Assembly (NCBI RefSeq): GCF_947253065.1
Contig: NZ_CAMXWS010000066.1
Coordinates: 1 to 5,478 of the forward strand
Origin: an uncultured Corynebacterium sp.
GTDB lineage: Bacteria; Actinomycetota; Actinomycetes; Mycobacteriales; Mycobacteriaceae
Reading direction: 5' to 3'
DNA length: 5,478 nt
Made by a program: the position numbers and the translations under genes. Of the stretch, positions 1 to 3,971 are shown piece by piece. The notes under the pieces are model-generated. The model ran no database searches, had not been told where the DNA came from, and worked only from the letters and a program-made list of their open reading frames with translations. Each line of letters opens with the position of its first letter. Positions within the stretch are counted from its first letter, which is position 1.

Positions 1-593
1 CAGAGACGCTGAACCAGGTCGAGCTGGTGGGAGGAGAAGACCACGGGGACGCCGCTACGGGCGCGGTCTGTGAGCATGGTGCTCATGACATCGACGGCGA
101 CGGGGTCGAGGCCGGAAAACGGCTCATCAAGAATGAGGATCTCCGGGTCGTGGATGAGGCTCGCAGCGAGCTGCACGCGTTGCTGGTTACCCAGCGAGAG
201 GTCATCGAGCTTGTCATTCACACGCTCACCGAGGCCGAGTTCTTCCAGCAACTCCGTGCCACGCTGTTTCGCCGTGGCACCGTCCACGCCATGCAGTTTG
301 GCCAAGAAGACTAGCTGGTCAAGGATCTTTTCCTTGCCGTAGAGGCCACGCTCTTCGGGCATGTAGCCGATGTGGCGGCGTGAGCCGTCGTTAAGCGGAA
401 TGCCATTGAGCAGCACCTCGCCGGAATCTGCTTCGAGCACACCGAGCGCGATGCGCATGGTGGTGGACTTGCCGGCGCCGTTGGACCCGACGAAGCCGTA
501 GAGCTCGCCATCGCCGACGGTGAAACTCATTCCGTCCAGGGCTTGTGTGTCGCCGAAGCGTTTATGTAGGTCTCTGATTTCAAGAGTGGTCAT
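1..593 (-). CDS. ABC transporter ATP-binding protein, COG4152 (YhaQ/NatA-like) type, 3' end outside the window
   Basis: This is the ATPase subunit of an ABC exporter; it would hydrolyse ATP on the cytoplasmic side and drive a membrane permease not present here. The 197 visible residues carry Walker A GSNGAGKST (36-44), signature LSLGNQQ (132-138), Walker B ILILDEP (152-158), D-loop SGLD (160-163) and the switch histidine in SSHQ (187-190). At the usual Q-loop position it reads MPEERGLY (78-85), the PEERGLY form I associate with the COG4152 group (NatA/YhaQ relatives), not a plain glutamine. ATG at 593 is preceded by a strong Shine-Dalgarno AAGGAGG (600-606) with 6 bases of spacing. It starts one base after the stop of the membrane-protein gene, so the two are almost certainly co-transcribed and probably translationally coupled. 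The substrate cannot be told; sodium, antibiotic or peptide export are family possibilities. About the last third of a typical 300-residue protein is missing at the left edge. Confidence 0.93.
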   Translation of the reverse strand, partial: MTTLEIRDLHKRFGDTQALDGMSFTVGDGELYGFVGSNGAGKSTTMRIALGVLEADSGEVLLNGIPLNDGSRRHIGYMPEERGLYGKEKILDQLVFLAKLHGVDGATAKQRGTELLEELGLGERVNDKLDDLSLGNQQRVQLAASLIHDPEILILDEPFSGLDPVAVDVMSTMLTDRARSGVPVVFSSHQLDLVQRL

Positions 594-594
594 T

Positions 595-1077
595 TCAGTC
601 CTCCTTGCGGTTGAAGGTGATCGCGTAGCCGATCATGGGCAGGGTGGAGACGAATAGGTAGGTGAAGATCATGTACAGGCCAGCCGCGAGGAGCACGGTT
701 CTATCCACTGTGTCCCCGGCGAAGAATGCGTAGATACAGAAACCGAATCCGCCAATGTTATTGAGCGCTGAGATGATCCGGAAAGCGCGGTTGCGCCAGG
801 TGGTGAAAACATCGCGCTCGTATTCATCGAGTTCTGCTTCCGGGACACGGTCCTTGCGGTCATTTGCTCCGCGGATGATGGTCCAGGACACCATGGAAAC
901 GAGCATGGCTGCGGTGTAGCAGACCAAAAACACAGTTGGATCCATATTCGTGGCCAATGAAGCGATGAAGAGGAGCACCGCGACTGTCAGGCCCGCGAAA
1001 TACGCCGCCATCAGAACACGTGTTGCTTTCTGGTTGCGTACCCGTTCCGCGCCGGGAAAAGGCGGTGTTGATCTCAT
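595..1077 (-). CDS. Four-helix integral membrane protein between an XRE regulator and an ABC ATPase
   Basis: The protein has 160 residues. Four hydrophobic segments are visible, at about 21-42, 47-68, 99-120 and 127-153. A charged cytoplasmic-type loop (about 69-100, rich in Arg, Asp and Glu) separates the two helix pairs. There is no signal peptide and no catalytic motif. The ATG at 1077 overlaps the TGA stop of the regulator gene (ATGA, 4-base overlap), and an AAGGAG stretch lies 11 bases upstream, which supports this start. Small four-helix proteins next to a short XRE regulator and ABC genes are common in Gram-positive bacteria (for example DUF2178-like proteins); I cannot assign a family firmly. 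From its place in the operon it could be an accessory or sensory subunit of the exporter, or a protein the regulator controls. It is too short and too simple to be the complete permease. Confidence 0.85.
   Translation of the reverse strand: MRSTPPFPGAERVRNQKATRVLMAAYFAGLTVAVLLFIASLATNMDPTVFLVCYTAAMLVSMVSWTIIRGANDRKDRVPEAELDEYERDVFTTWRNRAFRIISALNNIGGFGFCIYAFFAGDTVDRTVLLAAGLYMIFTYLFVSTLPMIGYAITFNRKED
600..606 (-). promoter_or_regulatory. Ribosome binding site of the ABC ATPase gene
   Basis: On the minus strand AAGGAGG lies 6 bases before the ATG at 593. It is formed by the last codons (Lys-Glu-Asp) of the upstream membrane-protein gene, so a ribosome finishing that gene stops on top of it. This near-consensus site fixes the ATPase start. 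Confidence 0.8.
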
Positions 1078-1331
1078 GGGCGGTACAGCTCCTTCGACAT
1101 TGGGGCGAATTCGGTGCGGGAGAACACTGCCTCGATTGGAAGGTCGAATACCTCGCAGACCCGGAAGGCCAGATCGAGGCTGGGGGAGTGATCACCACGC
1201 TCCAAAGCGCCGATGGTTTGCGGGTTCACGTCGATCAGTTCGGCGAGTTGGTTGCGCGACATGTCGCGCTCCGCCCGCAAGACGCGAACCCGATTATGAA
1301 TCGGACTCTTCGGCTGTTTTCGTGCTGCCAC
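1074..1331 (-). CDS. Small XRE-family (Cro/C1-type HTH) transcriptional regulator
   Basis: This is a DNA-binding regulator of 85 residues if it starts at GTG 1331. The HTH_3 fold covers about residues 13-70: helices 2 and 3 lie around 25-45 (SRNQLAELIDVNPQTIGALE), followed by the typical ERGDHSPSLDLA turn and the closing helix up to EAVFS. The frame stays open upstream to a TTG at 1379, but those 16 extra codons are unlike the family and run through the likely promoter, so I prefer the GTG. It lies 12 bases after a -10-like TATACA, which would make it nearly leaderless and explains the lack of a Shine-Dalgarno. It is first in the operon with the membrane protein and ABC ATPase, and its TGA overlaps the next ATG. 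Probably it represses its own operon through the TGTTG/CAACA repeats around 1341-1378; its inducer is unknown. Confidence 0.85.
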   Translation of the reverse strand: MAARKQPKSPIHNRVRVLRAERDMSRNQLAELIDVNPQTIGALERGDHSPSLDLAFRVCEVFDLPIEAVFSRTEFAPMSKELYRP

Positions 1332-1340
1332 GCAATAGAG

Positions 1341-1378
1341 TGTTGTATAAACCCAACAATCTGTCAACGGGTGCAACA
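1341..1378 (-). promoter_or_regulatory. Probable promoter and operator of the XRE/membrane/ABC operon
   Basis: On the minus strand a TATACA (-10-like, 1344-1349) precedes the GTG start by 12 bases. A perfect TTGACA lies at 1362-1367 but only 12 bases from it, so the -35/-10 pair is not standard; an alternative -10 further down would be weaker. On the plus strand TGTTG (1341-1345) and CAACA (1354-1358) form an inverted repeat with an 8-base spacer overlapping the -10. Two more CAAC boxes follow at 1365-1368 and 1374-1377, roughly one helical turn apart. This suits an autoregulatory site for the adjacent HTH protein. The A/T-rich run just upstream (1378-1388) could act as an UP-like element. 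The exact transcription start is uncertain. Confidence 0.4.
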
Positions 1379-1436
1379 AAAAAATTTAAGACAGGACTCG
1401 TTTTAGGTGGTCATTGGGCTGAAGGATTTGGCGTCT

Positions 1437-2837
1437 TTAGGCCATGACCACTTTGGTGATGCGTGGCAGGGCGATGCGTACGACGGAGTCGGTTGCGGCG
1501 ATGTGGACATCGACCTGGCCGGCGGACACCGACAGCGGGCGGGCTGTCAGGGTCTGTCCACGCCCATGCTTATCGACGTAACCCAGCGTCACCTGCTTCC
1601 TCCCGCGCGCTGCGGCGCGGAGGGTCTCCAGGGGGTTGCCGGTGGTGGTTGGTGCGGGTGTGCTGGTGGAATCCGCGGGGGTGTCGGAGCGCAGCCGTGC
1701 GATGATCTGGTCGGCTTGATCGGCTGAAACCGACGTCTGCTGCGGCAAATGTGACGGTGTCGCGGGCACGAGGGCTGGTTCCGGCGCCATGTTGAGCTGC
1801 GCGCCGGATTCGTCTTCAGCTGTTGGCTGCAGGCCTGCTTTGCGCAGGGCATCCATGAGCTTGGGCAGGGGTAGTTGTGCGACGGCCACTGTCGGGGCGA
1901 GGGGCCTGAGGACGCTGGGGAGTTTCTCTACTGCCGTGGTAATGAGCGCCGGATCAGCGCTGCGGATATAGCTCATGGCTGTGCCTGCGCGGATGGAGCC
2001 GTGGGTGCGAGCGGTGTCGCTGATAAGGAACGTGATGCCTTGTGGGATCTCGCCGAGGACGTGGTCTGTCAGCCATGCGTGGATCTCGTCGGCGGTGAGA
2101 CCGCTGTCGAGGCCGTTGCGGACAGAGCCGTCCGTGATACGCCACACGCTGGCTACGCCTGGGGATTCGAGTTCCGCGATCTTTTCCAGAAAGTTGCCCA
2201 TCTCCGGTTCGAGTGGGCCGGGAGCCAACACCGTCATATCCGCTTGGGCGATGAGGGTGTCTACTGGTGGTGGAACGAGCTCGCTGGTCGCGGCGGCGAT
2301 ATCAGCGTGATTGAGGAGCGCTCTCAGCGGTGAAGAGATAGCCGGTGTGGCATCGAGCGCGCCGACGAACTGTGCTTCCTGTGCTGTGGCCTCGATGAAC
2401 TGTGGGGATATGCGCGTGGCTGCGAGAGGCGAGTGGAAGAACAAACGCTGCACATTGCCGGCCTGGCGCAGGACGGTGAGCCGATTTGTTCGTGCGTCTG
2501 GCGAGCGCATCTCAGGCGACAGCAGCTTCGCATCCGTGTCCAGCCGCCATGGGGACGCGGCCCAGCCAGCAAGAAGAATCGCCCACTGATCCGACAACGT
2601 TGCATCCAACCACGTCAGGGAATCCCGCGTGGCGCCGAGAACATCCACGTCATCCACGTTGCCGCGGCCGATGAGACCGGCGGATTCACCGATGGTGATG
2701 AGAAGCGTCGGATCGAAGCCGAGCTTTTTGCTCAGGTTCGTCCGCGCGCGAACGCCGACGGAACCGTCCTTGTTCAGCGGGATGGGTTCCTGCAAAAAAA
2801 GACGTGATGAGCTGGCGGAGCTGACGCACTGCATCAA
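1437..2837 (-). CDS. C-terminal part of the split helicase-associated protein (Helicase_C_3 and WYL-like domains)
   Basis: The open frame of 466 residues has authentic protein from residue 15 on (residue 235 of the repaired 686). In repaired numbering: a helical region with GESAGLIGRG at 269-278, a Helicase_C_3 region at about 413-540 recognisable by LIAQADMTVLAPGPLEPEM and the following ITDGSVRNGLDSGLTADE, a Pro/Thr/Ser-rich linker at about 570-620, and a small beta-rich WYL-like domain at 622-686 (RKQVTLGYVDKHG to the terminal TKVVMA). No Walker motifs occur, so it is not itself a helicase. The first 14 codons, including the ATG at 2837, are an out-of-frame artefact: there is no Shine-Dalgarno and the same DNA codes for the other part. 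As an independent gene it would probably not be translated. No clear intrinsic terminator is visible after the TAA. Confidence 0.7.
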   Translation of the reverse strand: MMQCVSSASSSRLFLQEPIPLNKDGSVGVRARTNLSKKLGFDPTLLITIGESAGLIGRGNVDDVDVLGATRDSLTWLDATLSDQWAILLAGWAASPWRLDTDAKLLSPEMRSPDARTNRLTVLRQAGNVQRLFFHSPLAATRISPQFIEATAQEAQFVGALDATPAISSPLRALLNHADIAAATSELVPPPVDTLIAQADMTVLAPGPLEPEMGNFLEKIAELESPGVASVWRITDGSVRNGLDSGLTADEIHAWLTDHVLGEIPQGITFLISDTARTHGSIRAGTAMSYIRSADPALITTAVEKLPSVLRPLAPTVAVAQLPLPKLMDALRKAGLQPTAEDESGAQLNMAPEPALVPATPSHLPQQTSVSADQADQIIARLRSDTPADSTSTPAPTTTGNPLETLRAAARGRKQVTLGYVDKHGRGQTLTARPLSVSAGQVDVHIAATDSVVRIALPRITKVVMA

Positions 2838-3498
2838 GGCCCTGGGTTGTTGCTGCCTTATCCGCGTCGCTTTGGTCGACCTCCGGTGTTACCGGTTCCT
2901 CCATGGGGAAGCTGCGCGGCGGATAGCCGTGGAGAACGTCGCGCACTGGGCGGGGGAGGCGCACCGTCGTGGAGTTCGCGCGGACGAGCAGGCCTTTGGC
3001 AATGAGTGTGGCAATTGGTGTGTTCGGGTCCGCATCGGGTGCAGCTGCCTTTGTAGTTCCCTGGCCACCGGAAACGGACAGTGTGACCAGTACGCGTCGT
3101 TCAGCGGGGGTGAGGCCGGCCACGAGCTCTTCCACATCATCCGGCGCGGTCTCCGCCACGCGCCAGCCCTGGGGCATGGCGCTGAGCACGCCGGGGGCAA
3201 CGCGCACGGCATTATCGGGGCCGTAGATGAGTGCGCGTTCACGGAGGGGAGTGAGGTCTGCTTCAGTCGCGTCGAACGGAGCGAACTCAGCACCCGCATC
3301 CCCGAGACGCTCCAAGAGGACGATAGCGGGGGTGGAGAGCTGGTGTAATGCGCGCGCAGCGGAACCCGGGAGTGCGAGCCGAGTGGCCAGCGACGCGATG
3401 GACGGAGGCGCAGGATAGAACGCCTCCGGGCGCAGAAGAATGAGCGTGCGGAGCTCTTCGTCGGTGAAATCAGCGAGCGCTTCAGGGAACGTAGTCAT
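2686..3498 (-). CDS. N-terminal part of the split helicase-associated protein
   Basis: The frame is 270 residues long, but only residues 1-234 are authentic. After the T run it becomes an Arg/Ser/His-rich tail (about 235-270) typical of out-of-frame reading. The real part begins MTTFPEALADFTDEELRTLI and continues with the phrase RPEAFYPAPPSIASLATRL, which I recognise as the usual start of these actinobacterial proteins; the helical pattern suggests winged-helix folds (about 10-110 and 125-190). A Pro/Asp/Glu-rich stretch at about 200-218 looks like a linker. ATG 3498 has no Shine-Dalgarno but sits 10 bases after a TAGAAT -10 box, as in a leaderless or nearly leaderless transcript. If the frameshift is real, the cell makes this truncated piece, which lacks the domains at the other end. 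Confidence 0.7.
   Translation of the reverse strand: MTTFPEALADFTDEELRTLILLRPEAFYPAPPSIASLATRLALPGSAARALHQLSTPAIVLLERLGDAGAEFAPFDATEADLTPLRERALIYGPDNAVRVAPGVLSAMPQGWRVAETAPDDVEELVAGLTPAERRVLVTLSVSGGQGTTKAAAPDADPNTPIATLIAKGLLVRANSTTVRLPRPVRDVLHGYPPRSFPMEEPVTPEVDQSDADKAATTQGLDAVRQLRQLITSFFAGTHPAEQGRFRRRSRADEPEQKARLRSDASHHHR
2794..2800 (-). other. Frameshift point: seven-T homopolymer on the coding strand
   Basis: The plus strand reads seven A between TGC and GACG. In the present length the coding strand gives Ser-Phe-Phe-Ala and leaves the family-like frame; with six T (or nine) it gives Ser-Phe-Leu-Gln or Ser-Phe-Phe-Leu-Gln and enters the downstream family-like frame. This is a classic site for sequencing error, mutation or polymerase slippage. 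Confidence 0.75.
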
Positions 3499-3508
3499 TG
3501 CGGGGGTG

Positions 3509-3514
3509 ATTCTA
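3509..3514 (-). promoter_or_regulatory. -10 box of the helicase-associated gene, probably leaderless
   Basis: On the minus strand TAGAAT (TAnnnT type, 5 of 6 to TATAAT) ends 10 bases before the ATG at 3498. Transcription would start at or within a few bases of the start codon, which agrees with the missing Shine-Dalgarno. The -35 is weak; TTCACG at 3534-3539, with a 19-base spacer, is the best candidate. The divergent small gene starts only 53 bases away, so the two promoters must overlap or interfere. Confidence 0.45.
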
Positions 3515-3536
3515 CGTGCGTTTTTGGCCTTGGCGT

Positions 3537-3542
3537 GAAAGA
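3537..3542 (+). promoter_or_regulatory. Ribosome binding site that selects ATG 3552
   Basis: GAAAGA ends 9 bases before the ATG at 3552, while the in-frame ATGs at 3543 and 3546 are too close to it. The site is modest, but it supports a 66-residue product over the longer GTG-initiated version from 3516. Confidence 0.45.
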
Positions 3543-3551
3543 ATGATGTAC

Positions 3552-3752
3552 ATGGCTAAAGACGTTGACAACATGACTAAGATTAACCCGGCGTGGCCTG
3601 CACACACCCCGGGTGATGGCCACCCAGTGACGGAGATTAACTCCAAGTTGGCCGCAGCTTCCAGCCCCTACGGCGACGACCTTGTGTTGCCGCGTCCATG
3701 GGAGGAAACCGGTTATGTTCACCCGACCACCCGCATTAACGGCGCGAACTAA
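3552..3752 (+). CDS. Small conserved-type protein of unknown function (66 aa)
   Basis: I do not recognise a named family. Starting at ATG 3552 the product reads MAKDVDNMTKINPAWPAHTP at its N-terminus. It is soluble, rich in Pro, Gly, Asp and aromatic residues in short turn-like motifs (NPAWPAHTPGDGHP, LPRPWEETGY, HPTTRI), and has no cysteine, no signal peptide and no membrane segment. Low helix content suggests an extended protein or one ordered only on a partner. The frame is open upstream to GTG 3516, but that extension (Trp/Arg-rich) overlaps the divergent promoter and is probably not coding. It is divergent from the helicase-associated gene, with a strong terminator 29 bases after its stop, so it is monocistronic. 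In mycobacteria a small hypothetical protein (Rv0863) lies in the equivalent divergent position beside Rv0862c, from memory; whether this is its relative is an inference from position only. Confidence 0.75.
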   Translation: MAKDVDNMTKINPAWPAHTPGDGHPVTEINSKLAAASSPYGDDLVLPRPWEETGYVHPTTRINGAN

Positions 3753-3781
3753 ACCTGCGTTTCGGCTTAAGTAGTACAAGC

Positions 3782-3819
3782 GAGTCCGTTCGGCGTTTTG
3801 CCGAGCGGGCTTTCTTTTT
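3782..3819 (+). terminator. Intrinsic terminator after the 66-aa gene
   Basis: The arms 3782-3794 and 3800-3812 pair over 13 positions around a GTTTT loop; the inner 9 bp (CCGTTCGGC with GCCGAGCGG) contain one G-U pair. A T-rich stretch (TTTCTTTTT to 3819) follows. This separates the small gene from the sulfur gene downstream. Confidence 0.85.
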
Positions 3820-3866
3820 ATTCATTGGCGTTAGTGCCTGTTCAGGAATGGTTTTCTATCCTTTTA

Positions 3867-3928
3867 CAGACAGCATTGTCCGCTAGACGAAGGGTCGCTA
3901 TAGACAGAGCTGTATGTGCTTTGTAGAC
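3867..3928 (+). promoter_or_regulatory. Array of TAGAC-like half-sites, possible McbR-type operator
   Basis: CAGAC at 3867-3871 and TAGAC at 3884-3888, 3901-3905 and 3924-3928 occur on the plus strand. The first three are exactly 17 bases apart and the last follows after 23. Three of them are followed six bases later by GT: GTCCG at 3878, GTATG at 3912 and GTGTT at 3935. The C. glutamicum McbR repressor of sulfur and methionine genes is known to bind TAGAC-N6-GTCTA. The fit of the right half-sites is partial (3 of 5 each), so binding by McbR or another TetR-type sulfur regulator is an inference, helped by the sulfur-related gene downstream. Confidence 0.4.
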
Positions 3929-3929
3929 T
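3876..3929 (+). promoter_or_regulatory. Candidate promoters of the YeeE-TusA gene
   Basis: Two pairs are possible. Pair A is TAGACA (3901-3906, 5 of 6 to the -35 consensus), 17 bases, TAGACT (3924-3929, TAnnnT -10); it would start transcription near 3936, inside the left arm of the inverted repeat. Pair B is TTGTCC (3876-3881), 17 bases, TATAGA (3899-3904); it would start near 3911 and include the whole hairpin in the leader. The choice decides whether the inverted repeat works as RNA or as DNA. Confidence 0.4.
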
Positions 3930-3965
3930 CTCCAGTGTTTTATTAGTTCAACAGAAACACTGGAG
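3930..3965 (+). promoter_or_regulatory. Perfect inverted repeat that can mask the Shine-Dalgarno of the YeeE-TusA gene
   Basis: CTCCAGTGTTT (3930-3940) and AAACACTGGAG (3955-3965) are exact reverse complements, 11 bp, with a 14-base loop; T3929 with G3966 adds a wobble pair. The right arm contains GGAG of the ribosome site GGAGG (3962-3966) and the left arm supplies the matching CTCC. If transcribed whole, the hairpin would hide the ribosome site; if transcription starts within the left arm, the repeat may instead be a DNA operator. Confidence 0.65.
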
Positions 3966-3966
3966 G
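3962..3966 (+). promoter_or_regulatory. Ribosome binding site of the YeeE-TusA gene
   Basis: GGAGG lies 5 bases before ATG 3972 and fixes the start. Only its last G lies outside the perfect inverted repeat. Confidence 0.8.
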
Positions 3967-3971
3967 CTTCC

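Larger units (their letters stand above)
1437..3498 (-). pseudogene. Helicase-associated (Helicase_C_3/WYL-like) protein gene, split by a frameshift
   Basis: Two overlapping minus-strand frames are the two parts of one gene. The first part (from ATG 3498) reads correctly to about residue 234; the second is correct from about base 2799 onward. The switch point is a run of seven T on the coding strand (plus 2794-2800). With six T the frame runs unbroken from 3498 to the TAA at 1437 and gives 686 residues, joining ...LITSF to LQEPIPL.... The size and order (N-terminal winged-helix-like region, Helicase_C_3 domain, WYL-like C-terminus) fit the actinobacterial protein found beside the XPB-like helicase in mycobacteria (Rv0862c next to Rv0861c, from memory). 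Its role is presumed to be in DNA transactions or repair with that helicase, but this is not shown. No XPB helicase gene lies next to it here. A homopolymer miscount is the simplest explanation; a true inactivating mutation or slippage is possible. Confidence 0.8.

Noticed and set aside
1329..1379. TTG start at 1379 giving a 101-residue regulator
   Set aside because: The extra 16 residues are unlike HTH proteins, lack a Shine-Dalgarno and run through the TATACA/TTGACA region; GTG 1331 fits a nearly leaderless gene better.
1380..1436. A terminator for the helicase-associated gene in the gap before the regulator operon
   Set aside because: There is a T run on the minus strand, but no stable hairpin directly before it; nothing else was recognised in this short gap.
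950..1447. Plus-strand open frames of 165 and 128 codons opposite the regulator and membrane-protein genes
   Set aside because: Their translations are Arg/Pro-rich and without motifs, while the minus-strand genes have a clear HTH and membrane helices.
2686..2837. Programmed ribosomal frameshifting in the overlap of the two halves
   Set aside because: The shift needed is +1 (or -2), no stimulatory structure or rare-codon or stop-codon arrangement is seen at the T run, and the family is normally a single frame; an indel is simpler.
2629..3348. A 239-codon open frame on the plus strand
   Set aside because: It lies antisense to the helicase-associated gene, whose protein is clearly family-like, and its own translation (Cys-, Arg- and His-rich) shows no known motif. 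Long antisense frames are common in GC-rich DNA.
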